In this document: in pieces, positions 24,817 to 33,587 of the stretch
Layout: each line of letters starts with the position of its first letter
Position numbering within the stretch: the stretch's first letter is position 1
Notes under the pieces: model-generated
Databases searched by the model: none
The model's input: only the letters and a program-made list of their open reading frames with translations
Told to the model about the DNA's origin: nothing
Program-made: the position numbers and the translations under genes
Assembly: GCA_013297875.1 (NCBI GenBank)
Contig: JAAFIW010000001.1
Location: forward strand, 186,001-250,000
DNA: 64,000 nucleotides
Direction of reading: 5' to 3'
From: Comamonadaceae bacterium
GTDB taxonomy: Bacteria > Pseudomonadota > Gammaproteobacteria > Burkholderiales > Burkholderiaceae_C

Positions 24817-25956
24817 ATGACAGATCGAGACACGCAAGCCCACGTATCAGGCAACCCACCGGGTGCCACAAACTACCCCGGCGTTGACCTGCTGCGCGCG
24901 CTGGCCGCCAGCTTGGTGTTGGTCTACCACATTGCGCAACTGGGCAAATTCAACGGCCTGCCAGACCATGCACTGGCGAGGATTTTTACCGCCTACGGCT
25001 GGATCGGCGTGGATCTGTTTCTGGTCATCAGTGGTTTTGTGATCGCGCTGTCCGCTTTCTCGGGCGTGGCACGGCACGGTGCACAGTTCCGTCGGCCGTT
25101 TGCCGCTCGACGGCTGGCACGCATCGTTCCGCTGTACCTGGTGACCTGCGTCCTGTTTGTGGTGCTGCTCAAGCCCCACTACCTGTTCATCCCCAAGCCC
25201 GCCTTGCTGGCCCATATTGGCAGCCACCTGCTGTTTGTGCACAACCTGATGCCGTCCACCCATGGCTCGATCAACGGGCCGACTTGGTCAGTGGGTTTGG
25301 AGATGCAGTTTTACCTGGTCATGATGTGGCTGGCACCGTGGTTGGCTCGTAGCAAGGCCTGGCGTGTGCTGCTGGTTGCTTTGCTGGTGGGTGCGGGCTG
25401 GCGGTTTTTAACCACGCTGGTCTGGGTTCCGGGTGAAGCGACCGTCGCGACACAGTTCGTATTTCTGACCCAACTGCCCGGCACCATCGATCAGTTTGCA
25501 CTGGGCATTGCGCTGGCCCTGGCCGTGACCCAGCGCAATGCGTTTGCCACACGTTTTCTAACGGTGAACTGGCGAACCTTTGTGGGCTGGTCGTTGGTCA
25601 GCCTGGTACTGCTGTCACTGGCAATGTGGCTGGTTCGCCACTACAGCTACTGGACCAGCACCAGCATGCTGGTGGGCTGGCGCCCCTTACTGGGCGCGGG
25701 GTTTGCCGCCTTGTTGGCTGCTGTTGTGACCTTGCCAATAGCCGGCATCCGGCTGTTTGCACCGCTGCGCTACCTGGGCACCATCAGCTACGGCGTCTAC
25801 TTGTGGCACATGCTGGTCATCATCAGTGTGAACAGCTGGGTGCCCGATATCGGGGGCAGGCGCTTCGCGCTGACCGTGGTCGCGTGCACGCTGCTGCTGG
25901 CTTCTCTCAGCTGGCACCTGCTGGAAAAGCCCAACATCAGGTACTACAAGCGCTGA
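24817..25956 (+). CDS. Acyltransferase-3 family membrane protein
   Basis: This 379-residue protein has about ten membrane spans. The acyltransferase-3 pattern is clear: an early conserved His in SLVLVYHIAQ, RRLARIVPLYL after the second span, NGPTWSVGLEMQFYL and a late SYGVYLWHML. Such enzymes O-acetylate (or succinylate) exopolysaccharide, O-antigen or peptidoglycan. No polysaccharide genes are near, so the acceptor is unknown. It is preceded by about 248 bases with no recognisable gene, in a slightly more AT-rich stretch. The GMC oxidoreductase starts 49 bases downstream. Confidence 0.9.
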   Translation: MTDRDTQAHVSGNPPGATNYPGVDLLRALAASLVLVYHIAQLGKFNGLPDHALARIFTAYGWIGVDLFLVISGFVIALSAFSGVARHGAQFRRPFAARRLARIVPLYLVTCVLFVVLLKPHYLFIPKPALLAHIGSHLLFVHNLMPSTHGSINGPTWSVGLEMQFYLVMMWLAPWLARSKAWRVLLVALLVGAGWRFLTTLVWVPGEATVATQFVFLTQLPGTIDQFALGIALALAVTQRNAFATRFLTVNWRTFVGWSLVSLVLLSLAMWLVRHYSYWTSTSMLVGWRPLLGAGFAALLAAVVTLPIAGIRLFAPLRYLGTISYGVYLWHMLVIISVNSWVPDIGGRRFALTVVACTLLLASLSWHLLEKPNIRYYKR

Positions 25957-26005
25957 TGCCGTGCCGTCGGGTACTGTGTCTGCGCTCATACAATCAAACG
26001 CCCCC

Positions 26006-27679
26006 ATGACCCACCCCATCTTCGACTACATCATCATCGGCGCTGGCACCGCCGGTTGCCTGCTGGCCAACCGCTTGAGTGCTGACAAAACCAAGCGGGT
26101 TTTGTTGATTGAGGCGGGGGGCAAAGACGATTACCACTGGATTCATATTCCGGTGGGCTACCTGTATTGCATTGGTAACCCGCGCACCGACTGGCTTTAC
26201 AACACCGAGCCCGCTGCGGGTTTGAATGGGCGCAGCCTGAAATACCCGCGTGGCAAGACGCTGGGCGGCTGCAGCAGCATCAACGGCATGATTTACATGC
26301 GCGGCCAGGCGCGCGACTATGACCACTGGGCGCAGCTCACGGGTGATGCGCAGTGGCGCTGGGACGCGGTGCTGCCAGATTTCAAGCGACACGAAAGTCA
26401 CTACAAATTGGATAGCACGTCGAGCTCGCCAGATGTGCACGTGAATCCATTTCATGGCTCAAAGGGCGAATGGCGGGTGGAAAAACAGCGGCTGCGCTGG
26501 CAGGTGCTGGATGCGTTTGCGCAGGCGGCCAGTCAAGCGGGTATTGCGGCCACCGACGATTTCAACCGGGGCGACAACGAGGGTGTGGGCTACTTTGAGG
26601 TGAACCAACGCGATGGCTGGCGCTGGAACACGGCCAAGGCGTTTTTGCGCCCCACCTGCTACGGCCGGCCCAACTTTGAAATGTGGACGCGCGCGCAGGT
26701 CAGCCGCCTGCTGTTTGAAACCGGTGCTGACGGCCAGCGCCGCTGCACCGGTGCCCAGGTGTGGACCGGCACCGAGATGCTGGATGTGCAGGCACGCCTG
26801 GAGACTTTGCTGTGTGCGGGCAGCATCGGCTCGCCGCACATCTTGCAGCTGTCGGGCATTGGCCCAGCGGCCTTGCTGCAACAACACGGCGTAGCCGTGC
26901 TGCAAGACACGCCGGGTGTGGGTGCCAATTTGCAGGATCATTTGCAGATCCGCGCGGTGTACCAGGTGCAGGGCGTGCCCACGCTGAACACCCTGGCCAG
27001 CTCCTGGTGGGGCAAGGCCAAAATTGGTCTGGAGTTCGCAGCCAGGCGCACAGGGCCGATGAGCATGGCACCCTCGCAGCTGGGCGCATTCACCCGCAGC
27101 AGCGCCGACCAGGCACACCCCAACATCCAGTTTCACGTGCAGCCACTCAGCCTGGACGCCTTTGGCCAGCCGCTGCACAGCTTCAACGCCTTCACCGCCA
27201 GCGTGTGCAATTTGAACCCCACCAGCCGGGGCACGGTGCAGCTGAAAAGCGGCAAGTTTGACGATGCACCTGCGATTGCCCCTAACTACCTGAGCACAGC
27301 CGAAGACCGCCAGGTGGCCGCCGATTCATTGCGCGTGACGCGTCGCATCGTGGCCCAGCCGGCGCTTGCGGCCTATCAGCCGCGCGAGTACAAACCGGGC
27401 GCACAGTTTGAGTCAGACGAGGACCTGGCCAGGCTGGCCGGCGACATTGCCACCACGATTTTTCACCCGGTGGGCACCACCAAAATGGGTGCCGACGGCG
27501 ATGCGCTGGCGGTACTGGACTCGCAGTTTCGCGTGCGCGGCATCAAAGACCTGCGCGTGGTCGATGCGGGTGCCATGCCCACCATTACCAGCGGCAACAC
27601 CAATTCGCCCACCTTGATGATGGCCGAAAAGGCCGCGCAGTGGATCAAACAGGTGCAGACTTCACAGGGAAAATCCTGA
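26006..27679 (+). CDS. GMC-family FAD-dependent oxidoreductase
   Basis: This 557-residue flavoprotein has the dinucleotide motif IIIGAGTAGCLLANRL at the N-terminus and GMC signatures RGKTLGGCSSINGMIYMRG and GSIGSPHILQLSGIGP. The C-terminal active-site segments are TIFHPVGTTKMG and SGNTNSPTLMM. It resembles choline dehydrogenase-like alcohol dehydrogenases, which oxidise primary alcohols and pass electrons to the respiratory chain. The specific substrate is not clear, as no betaine aldehyde dehydrogenase is adjacent. ATG at 26006 (MTHPIFDY) was chosen. A hairpin region and a strong terminator follow. Confidence 0.93.
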   Translation: MTHPIFDYIIIGAGTAGCLLANRLSADKTKRVLLIEAGGKDDYHWIHIPVGYLYCIGNPRTDWLYNTEPAAGLNGRSLKYPRGKTLGGCSSINGMIYMRGQARDYDHWAQLTGDAQWRWDAVLPDFKRHESHYKLDSTSSSPDVHVNPFHGSKGEWRVEKQRLRWQVLDAFAQAASQAGIAATDDFNRGDNEGVGYFEVNQRDGWRWNTAKAFLRPTCYGRPNFEMWTRAQVSRLLFETGADGQRRCTGAQVWTGTEMLDVQARLETLLCAGSIGSPHILQLSGIGPAALLQQHGVAVLQDTPGVGANLQDHLQIRAVYQVQGVPTLNTLASSWWGKAKIGLEFAARRTGPMSMAPSQLGAFTRSSADQAHPNIQFHVQPLSLDAFGQPLHSFNAFTASVCNLNPTSRGTVQLKSGKFDDAPAIAPNYLSTAEDRQVAADSLRVTRRIVAQPALAAYQPREYKPGAQFESDEDLARLAGDIATTIFHPVGTTKMGADGDALAVLDSQFRVRGIKDLRVVDAGAMPTITSGNTNSPTLMMAEKAAQWIKQVQTSQGKS

Positions 27680-27712
27680 TGCACCAAGCGTGTGCACTCT
27701 TTAGAGTTGCCG

Positions 27713-27748
27713 TCAACAACAGCCCGGTCATCCGCCGGGTTTGTTGAG
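27713..27748 (+). ncRNA. Structured region upstream of terminator (possible RNA)
   Basis: CAACAACAGCCCGG and CCGGGTTTGTTG can pair with a short loop, followed by purine-rich GAGGAGCCGAGGAG and then the terminator at 27776. It may be the 3' UTR of the GMC gene or a small RNA; no promoter was found. Confidence 0.3.
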
Positions 27749-27775
27749 GAGCCGAGGAGACAAGACATGGAAAAA

Positions 27776-27808
27776 AGCGCTGGTGATCCCAGCGCTTTTT
27801 TTTGCGCT
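27776..27808 (+). terminator. Rho-independent terminator, probably bidirectional
   Basis: AAAAAAGCGCTGG and CCAGCGCTTTTTTTT form a strong stem flanked by A and T runs. It can serve the GMC gene from the left and the leftward hypothetical gene from the right. Confidence 0.9.
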
Positions 27809-28349
27809 ATGCCAGTGATCTGGCAGCCTGTGGGCTCAGCACAAAGCCAAATTGGTGCGGCAAATTGGCCCGCTGCGCATGGGTAAGCGTCCATAGGCTC
27901 TGCTCGATCGCATCCGCCGCCAGGCCCACGTCCTGGGTGTGCACCAGGCCCAAACCCAGCTCGGTGTGCAGGTACACAAAGCCATCTTCATCCACCACAC
28001 AGCTGTGCACCACGGCGCGCTGGCCGATGTGACTGGTGGGTGCAAATTGCGCGTCCAGCCGCCAGATCAAAGGCGTGGCTGCCAGCTCTACATACACCCG
28101 CTGCGGGCCGTTTTGAAAATACCACTGGCCTGCGGTTGCGCCCTGGGTCTCTGCCTGGTAGTTGCGGGCGATGAAGTCAATCAGCTTGTCGTGGCGCAGC
28201 AGCGAGCCTTTGCTGAGCGCAAACGGCCCGGCTGCCTGCGCCGCGTCGTCGCGCATGTACCAGTTGCCACGCGCATCCAGCCCCAGCCAGCCGTAGCAGT
28301 GAGGCACCGTGGGCCACTTGGCCATGGCGGCTTTGACGATGTCATCCAT
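27807..28349 (-). CDS. Conserved hypothetical protein (DUF2946-like naming uncertain)
   Basis: This 180-residue soluble protein opens with MDDIVKAAMAKWP and VPHCYGWLGLDARGNWYMRD, then an FIARNYQ...GQWYFQNGPQRVYVEL section and a C-terminal HTELGLGLVHTQDV stretch. I recognise the pattern as a conserved, uncharacterised family of Burkholderiales that often follows a YheT-type hydrolase gene. I cannot assign a reaction or a firm family number. The start at 28349 overlaps the hydrolase stop by 8 bases, suggesting coupling. The stop lies inside the terminator region. Confidence 0.7.
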   Translation of the reverse strand: MDDIVKAAMAKWPTVPHCYGWLGLDARGNWYMRDDAAQAAGPFALSKGSLLRHDKLIDFIARNYQAETQGATAGQWYFQNGPQRVYVELAATPLIWRLDAQFAPTSHIGQRAVVHSCVVDEDGFVYLHTELGLGLVHTQDVGLAADAIEQSLWTLTHAQRANLPHQFGFVLSPQAARSLA

Positions 28350-29325
28350 GCGTTGATTGTGCAGCTTGTGCATGCGGTGCGAGCCAGTCGCACACGGCAT
28401 CGGGCATGGCATACACATGGCCGGGCAATGCGCCCGCCGGAAAGCCCACATGCCCGCCCTGCGCAGGCTGCCACAGCGTGAGCCAGTGCGTGGGCTGCGC
28501 AGGCAAGCTGCTGGCGGGCATGAAGGGGTCGTTGCGCGCGTTCAGCGCCAGTGCGGGCACGCGGATGCGGTGCAGGTGAGGCTTGGCGGAGGCGCGTTGC
28601 CAGTAGTCCGCCGTGTCTTTGAAGCCGTGCAGTGGGGCGGTGAACACATTGTCAAACTCATACAAATCGCGCGCGGCCAGCAGGGTGTCGCGGTCAAACA
28701 GGCCGGGGTGCTGGTACCACTTGCGCAGCGCACGGGGCTTCATGGTGGCCAGAAACATGCGGGTGTAGGCCAGGCGGTTGAAGCCCCGCCCAATCTGGGC
28801 GCCGCTGGCCGCCAGGTCCAGCGGCGAACTGACGCTTGCCACCGCCTGCACCACCGCCGCTGCCGATTCGCCCATCTCGCCCGCCCAGCGCATCAAGGCA
28901 TTGCCGCCCAACGAAATGCCCACCGCCAGCAAAGAGCCCGCGTGTTGGGCCCGCAGGCGCTGCAGGATCCAGCCAATCTCTTCGTAGTCTCCCGAGTGGT
29001 AGGCGCGTGGCCCCAGGTTCAGCTCTCCACTGCAACCGCGAAAGTGCGGCACCACAAAGCCCCAGCCACGTGCGGCGCATACATGGGCAAAAGCCTGTGC
29101 GTAGTGGCTGGCCGATGAGCCTTCCAGGCCGTGGAACAGCACCAGCAGCACCTTGGCGGGTTGGGCGCCCTGCATCCAGTCGACATCAATGAAGTCGTGA
29201 TCGGGCGTGTTCCAGCGCTCACGGCGGTAAATCGGCGGCGCTGCACGGTGCTTTTTGCCATACAGCGCAGGCCAGATGGTTTGCAGGTTGCCACCGGGCA
29301 GCCATTTGGGCGCTACATAATTCAT
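28342..29325 (-). CDS. YheT-family alpha/beta hydrolase
   Basis: This 327-residue hydrolase shows the family start APKWLPGGNLQTIWPAL, oxyanion region LLVLFHGLEGSSASHYAQA, HFRGCSGELN, the nucleophile elbow GISLGGNAL and a late Asp/His pair in LNARNDPF and GGHVGFP. YheT proteins are predicted esterases of unknown physiological substrate. The first codons, ATG AAT TAT GTA GC, lie in a dispersed repeat; thus the start codon is repeat-derived, although the conserved APKWLPG begins immediately after. The downstream hypothetical gene overlaps its stop. Confidence 0.9.
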   Translation of the reverse strand: MNYVAPKWLPGGNLQTIWPALYGKKHRAAPPIYRRERWNTPDHDFIDVDWMQGAQPAKVLLVLFHGLEGSSASHYAQAFAHVCAARGWGFVVPHFRGCSGELNLGPRAYHSGDYEEIGWILQRLRAQHAGSLLAVGISLGGNALMRWAGEMGESAAAVVQAVASVSSPLDLAASGAQIGRGFNRLAYTRMFLATMKPRALRKWYQHPGLFDRDTLLAARDLYEFDNVFTAPLHGFKDTADYWQRASAKPHLHRIRVPALALNARNDPFMPASSLPAQPTHWLTLWQPAQGGHVGFPAGALPGHVYAMPDAVCDWLAPHAQAAQSTHG

Positions 29326-29375
29326 AGCTGGTTGAGCAATAAGTACTTGGGCGAGAGACCATTTTGACTATAAAA
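29312..29375 (-). repeat. Dispersed repeat, copy 9; supplies a start codon
   Basis: GCTACATAATTCATAGCTGG continues as TTGAGCAATAAGTACTTGGG. Read leftward it contains the ATG of the YheT-like hydrolase. Confidence 0.75.
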
Positions 29376-29401
29376 ACGGTTTCATGCAGTCCGGATTGAC
29401 C

Positions 29402-29454
29402 CCTTCCCCCAGCGGGGGAAGGAGCCTGATCTGTTTCCCCCGTTGGGGGAAGGA
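29402..29454 (+). repeat. Pair of C/G hairpins
   Basis: CCTTCCCCCAGCGGGGGAAG and TTTCCCCCGTTGGGGGAAGG occur 13 bases apart, resembling the hairpin at 17129-17147. They lie between the YheT-like start and the end of the DUF1501 gene. Confidence 0.75.
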
Positions 29455-29464
29455 GCCGAGTGCG

Positions 29465-30895
29465 TCAGCTCAGAAAACCCAGATCCGTCGGGTACGCCGC
29501 GCCACCAAAATTCTTCAAATTCGGCAGCACCAGGCCCAGTTCGGTCTCGGCCACGCCAAACCACCTGGCCAGCGTCGCGGCGTATTGGTCTACTGCGGTG
29601 CTGGGCAGCAGGCGGCCCTGGCCCACGTGTTGCTGGTCTTGCGCAGCGCCCGTGTTGCCCACACTCACGGGCGGCGGGCTGCCGTAAAACGCTTTGCCTT
29701 TCACCGCGCCGCCCACCATCAGGTGGTGGCTGCCCCAGCCGTGGTCGGAGCCGTCGCCGTTGGATTGCAGGGTGCGGCCAAAGTCGCTGGCGGTGAATGC
29801 CGTCACTTTGTCGGCCACGCCCAGCTCCACGGTGGCGTTGTAAAACGCGGTCATCGCACTGCTCACGTTGGTCAGCAAGCCGGGGTGGTTGGCCAGCAGG
29901 TTGTCGTGCAAATCAAAGCCGCCCAGCGAGACGAAAAACACTTGGCGTTTGGCACCCAGCGCGTTGCGTGCGCCAATCAGGCGGGCCACAATTTTCATTT
30001 GGTCGGCCAGGCTGTTGCCCGTGGGGAATACGGTGGTGACATTGCTGCCCGCCAGGGCGCTGGTGATCTGACCTTCGGCCAGCACCGAGCGTTTGGTGAC
30101 GGCGGCGTATTCGTTTTCCAGGGTCTGGCTGCGGTTGGCTTGAATGATGTCGGTCAACGCGGTTTTCACGGCGCTGGAGCCATACACATTGTTTTTCACG
30201 CCGTTGATGGGCACGGCACCGGTGGTGCTCACCTGGTATTGCAGCGCCTGCTTGCCCGCCATCAGCACCGCATTGCCTGATGCCGATATGCAGGTAAACA
30301 GCGAGTTGCTGTTGCTGCTCAGCGCCAGATCGCCGATGGTGCCGCCCCAGCCAATCGTGGAGCCTTCTGGGGACGACGATTGCCAGACCGATTGCTGGTC
30401 GTTGTGCGAAAACAGCTTGGGCGGCAGCGGGTACAGCACGCGGTTGGTGCTGGCGTACTGCGTTTTCGTCAGCGGCACGATGAGTGGGCCCACATTCAAC
30501 TGCACAGCGGCCTTGCCGTTGTTGAACAGATCGGCCAGGCCGGTCATCGCGGGGTTCAGCGCGTATTGCATGCCGCCGGCCAGCGCTGTGGTGGGATTCA
30601 GCAAGGTCGGGGTCAAGGCGGTTTTGGCCAGCGCAATGCCGCTGGTGCCGCCGCGAATGGTGCTGTAGGCGTTGTAGCTGGCATCGTCGTAGCTCACCAC
30701 AGTGTTGGCGTAGTCGTTGCCGCCAAACAGGAAGACGCAGACCAGGGCTTTGTAGTCGGTGGCATTGAAGGCCGCTGCTTCGCCAATGGCCGCCAGATTC
30801 AGCGCAAATGGCATGGCCGTGCCGGCCAGGGCCAGCTGGGTGGAGCGGCGCAGAAAGGCGCGGCGGGTGTGCTTGTCGGGTTGAATGAAGTTCAT
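29465..30895 (-). CDS. DUF1501 secreted protein (Tat signal)
   Basis: This 476-residue protein starts with a twin-arginine signal (TRRAFLRRSTQLALAGTAMPF) and continues with DUF1501 features: ALVCVFLFGGNDYANTVV, then ARLIGARNALGAKRQVFFVSL, GGFDLHDN and SDFGRTLQSNGDGSDHGWG. The family belongs to the alkaline-phosphatase/sulfatase fold group, and members are often encoded beside a DUF1800 gene, as here. The Tat signal implies folding with a cofactor before export. Enzymatic function is unknown. It lies 51 bases after the DUF1800 gene, with a hairpin between. Confidence 0.92.
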   Translation of the reverse strand: MNFIQPDKHTRRAFLRRSTQLALAGTAMPFALNLAAIGEAAAFNATDYKALVCVFLFGGNDYANTVVSYDDASYNAYSTIRGGTSGIALAKTALTPTLLNPTTALAGGMQYALNPAMTGLADLFNNGKAAVQLNVGPLIVPLTKTQYASTNRVLYPLPPKLFSHNDQQSVWQSSSPEGSTIGWGGTIGDLALSSNSNSLFTCISASGNAVLMAGKQALQYQVSTTGAVPINGVKNNVYGSSAVKTALTDIIQANRSQTLENEYAAVTKRSVLAEGQITSALAGSNVTTVFPTGNSLADQMKIVARLIGARNALGAKRQVFFVSLGGFDLHDNLLANHPGLLTNVSSAMTAFYNATVELGVADKVTAFTASDFGRTLQSNGDGSDHGWGSHHLMVGGAVKGKAFYGSPPPVSVGNTGAAQDQQHVGQGRLLPSTAVDQYAATLARWFGVAETELGLVLPNLKNFGGAAYPTDLGFLS

Positions 30896-30915
30896 GATTT
30901 TTCCTTTTATCAGAG

Positions 30916-30941
30916 GGGACAGAGCTGAAGATCTGTCCCCA
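30916..30941 (-). promoter_or_regulatory. Hairpin between DUF1800 and DUF1501 genes
   Basis: GGGGACAGA and TCTGTCCCC pair around an 8-base loop. It lies just upstream of the DUF1501 start, within an operon-like pair, so it may affect mRNA stability or downstream translation. Confidence 0.55.
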
Positions 30942-30946
30942 AGTAA

Positions 30947-32860
30947 TTATTTTTGTATGAGGTATTCCGGGCTGGCCATCACCAGAAACACGGCAGCGGC
31001 GATGCGATCCAGCTTCACCGCATCGGTGCTGGTGGCGGTCACCGCGGTGGCGTTCAAGGCGTTGACGATGGTGGTTTGCGTGGCGGCGGACACCTGGCCG
31101 GCCGACAGCAGCAAGACCACTTTGCGCACCAGCGCCGGGGCATCCGTCACCAGCGGCAGCAGGTTGGCGTAGTTGGCGGTGATGTCGTAGACCTGTGCTG
31201 CACCCGCGACGTTTTGGGGCACCGTTGGGGCAGCCACCAAAATACCGTTTCGAATGGCGTTTTGCATGTAGTTCAGGTACCCCCCCACGCTGCTTTCGGT
31301 GACGATCTGAAACTCTGGCGCCACCTGCCCTGAGATGGCCAGCGCGGTCGAGGGGGGCACGTAGCCGGGCCGAAAGAAGTTGAACACCGAGGGCGCCCGC
31401 AGCGGGCTTTGGCCCAGCTGGGTGGCTGGGTTGCTGAGGTCGCCCATCTTCCAGCTGTCAGCCGCCGAGCTGATGCCAAAGCTGCGGCCCCACTGCACAA
31501 AACGAACCATGGGCTCGCGCAGCTTGCCAAAGCCGGGCTGCGTCAAGCCCGTGGTGCTGCGGGCTTCGTCGTCCAGCAGCACGGCGGCCACCATGGCTTT
31601 CATGTCGCCGCGCACGCCTGCACCGTTGTTGTTGAAAGCACTTGCCACCCGGTTCACATAGGCCGGGCTGGGGTTGCTGGTGACCAGGCGCTGGATCATC
31701 TGCTTACCAATGAAGGGGCCCACGTTGGGGTGGTTGAACAAGGTGTCCAGCGCAGTTTTCAGGGCCGCTGCGCCGGGCGTGTTGGCCGGTATGGTGGTAC
31801 CTAAAAACGTGGCCGCCAGGTTGGAGTGGCGGTTGGCCAGCAGCACCATCGGAAGCCGCGTGAACTGGGTGTTGGAGACGGTTTGGCTTTCGCCCTGCGC
31901 ATTGGTCACGGTGGTCGGCACGTTCTGGCTGCCGTCAAATTCATAGCCGGTGAACACCCGCGCCAGGTTGGACACATCGTCTGCGGTGTAGCTGTCCAGC
32001 CGGTTGCCGCTGGCGTCTTTTTTCTCGGTGCCATCGTTGTTTAGCTGGTACAGACCGATGGTGAACAACTGCATCACTTCGCGCGCGTAGTTTTCGTCGG
32101 GCTGGCGGCCACTGGCGTCTTCTTTCTGGTTGCCGCGGGTGTTCAAGAAAACACCCATGGCCGGGTTCAAGCTCACGCCTTCCAGCAGGGCGCGAAAGTT
32201 GCCAAATGCGTTGGCACTGAGCATGTCCCAATACGCCGCACCGGCGTGGCTGCGCCACTGCACCACGACACTGGCGATACCAATCACCATGATTTCACTG
32301 AGCGCCAGCGCCACCCGCTTGCGCACCGGATCGGGTGCCGTGAACAACTGGTTCCAGGCCATGCCGTCTGCAGGATAGGTGGCGTTGAAAAACTGGGTGC
32401 TAGCGTTCGCCTGCGCGTAGCCGCGCCGGGTCAGCCAGTCAAACCCGGTTTCACCCAGTGGCAGCGCAAACTGCTCGTTCAACCAGGCAGCAAATCCTTT
32501 GCTGCGCACCGCGGCAATGTCGGCATCGGTCGCCGAAAACTGGGCTTGCAGCAAAAAGCGGGCGGCCTGCTCTTCGGTCACACCTGCAGGGCTTGTGACC
32601 GGGGCCGGGCTGGCAGCGGGTGGCGCTGCCGGACTGGGTGTGGGCGGACTGGTTGTAGGAGTGGGGCCTGGCGTGAGGCTGGCCGCCGCCACTGTAGGTG
32701 CTGAGTCGCCACCCCCGCCGCCGCCACAGGCCGCCAACAGACTGGCGGCAAAGGCACTGAGGCCCGTGGTAGCCAGCGGCAGCGGTGGGGCGTCAATCCC
32801 TGTTGGGAGTGCTGGCTCGGGTGCCAGCGTGAGCGGGACGGATTCGGTGGTTTCAAGCAT
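30947..32860 (-). CDS. DUF1800 secreted protein
   Basis: This 637-residue protein has a hydrophobic segment ending in LLAACGGGGGG, which could be a lipobox, and a Pro/Thr/Ala linker. The DUF1800 domain follows (EEQAARFLLQAQFSATDADI; FGNFRALLEGVSLNPAMGVFL; NYAREVMQLFTIGLYQLN; LLDDEARS; GKLREPMVRFVQW). DUF1800 proteins are exported and of unknown function; pairing with DUF1501 is widespread. The lipobox-like Cys lies 45 residues in, after a 30-residue preceding segment, so the true start may be internal. Probable first gene of the DUF1800-DUF1501 unit. Confidence 0.9.
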   Translation of the reverse strand: MLETTESVPLTLAPEPALPTGIDAPPLPLATTGLSAFAASLLAACGGGGGGDSAPTVAAASLTPGPTPTTSPPTPSPAAPPAASPAPVTSPAGVTEEQAARFLLQAQFSATDADIAAVRSKGFAAWLNEQFALPLGETGFDWLTRRGYAQANASTQFFNATYPADGMAWNQLFTAPDPVRKRVALALSEIMVIGIASVVVQWRSHAGAAYWDMLSANAFGNFRALLEGVSLNPAMGVFLNTRGNQKEDASGRQPDENYAREVMQLFTIGLYQLNNDGTEKKDASGNRLDSYTADDVSNLARVFTGYEFDGSQNVPTTVTNAQGESQTVSNTQFTRLPMVLLANRHSNLAATFLGTTIPANTPGAAALKTALDTLFNHPNVGPFIGKQMIQRLVTSNPSPAYVNRVASAFNNNGAGVRGDMKAMVAAVLLDDEARSTTGLTQPGFGKLREPMVRFVQWGRSFGISSAADSWKMGDLSNPATQLGQSPLRAPSVFNFFRPGYVPPSTALAISGQVAPEFQIVTESSVGGYLNYMQNAIRNGILVAAPTVPQNVAGAAQVYDITANYANLLPLVTDAPALVRKVVLLLSAGQVSAATQTTIVNALNATAVTATSTDAVKLDRIAAAVFLVMASPEYLIQK

Positions 32861-33059
32861 GAAAGGGCTCCTCTAAGATGTCGGAATGGGTGGGGTCAAT
32901 CGTGCGCACCGCGCGTGACGGTTTCAAGCACAGCCTACCAAAGCTCGGCAAAGAATGTTTCTAAATGTTTTTCGGTTGCATACGAAAAAGCGATTGCGTG
33001 CCACGTGAAATGTCTATACGGTACAGAAAGCAGTAAAAATACTTAATACAGGGTGTCTG

Positions 33060-33572
33060 ATGATGTGGTCTGTCTCATGGGTGGCTGTGCGCGGCAAGCC
33101 AGTTGGGCAAATTCTTCGGGAGTTGGAGTTTGAGCCCATGCCAGGGCCTCCTCATGGTGAGGATGCAAGCGTCCGGGGTGCCCTGCTGAACGACGGCTGG
33201 TACCTGGTTTATGTCGACGACAGCTGGCATGAGCAGCTAACGCCGTTTGCGCTTGAACAGCTGTCGCGACAAGACACCATCGTGCTGCATTCCGTGGTGG
33301 AAGAAGTGCAACAGATTTCATCCGTTTGCCAGTACCACGATGGGCAAGCGTCCTGGCTGGTCATGCACGATGGCGCTGTCGATCCAGAACACTTGGCGAT
33401 TGCCGGCAGCGCGCCGGAGGAGTTGGACACGCTGTTGGCGTATGTGCGCCAGGAAAACATTGCCAATGGTTCTTATCAGATCCCGATTGCGCTGGGCGCT
33501 GTGTTGTGCGGTTTCGCACACAACCAGCGCGACGACCCGCCGGCCTTTGTGCCGCTCAGGGAGGTGATCTAG
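33060..33572 (+). CDS. Hypothetical protein, 170 residues
   Basis: The function was not recognised. The protein is acidic and soluble, without signal peptide or membrane span. Features seen are VSWVAVRGKPVGQILRELEF at the start, NDGWYLVYVDDSWHEQ, a SRQDTIVLHSVVEEVQQISS segment and GSYQIPIALGAVLCGFAHNQ at the end. The pattern suggests a small alpha-beta fold. It stands alone between divergent and convergent genes, with about 200 bases of AT-richer sequence upstream. A second ATG lies one codon in. Confidence 0.65.
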   Translation: MMWSVSWVAVRGKPVGQILRELEFEPMPGPPHGEDASVRGALLNDGWYLVYVDDSWHEQLTPFALEQLSRQDTIVLHSVVEEVQQISSVCQYHDGQASWLVMHDGAVDPEHLAIAGSAPEELDTLLAYVRQENIANGSYQIPIALGAVLCGFAHNQRDDPPAFVPLREVI

Positions 33573-33587
33573 CCCGAACCAGCCGGA

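Noticed and set aside
24603-24869. Basic minus-strand frame between mmsA and the acyltransferase
   Set aside because: It is rich in Arg/Gln/Ser without domain features, has no ribosome site and overlaps the acyltransferase start. It was treated as non-coding.
27692-27886. Possible small protein starting MHSLELPST or MEKSAG
   Set aside because: The frame crosses a strong terminator and the end of the convergent hypothetical gene. No conservation signal is visible.
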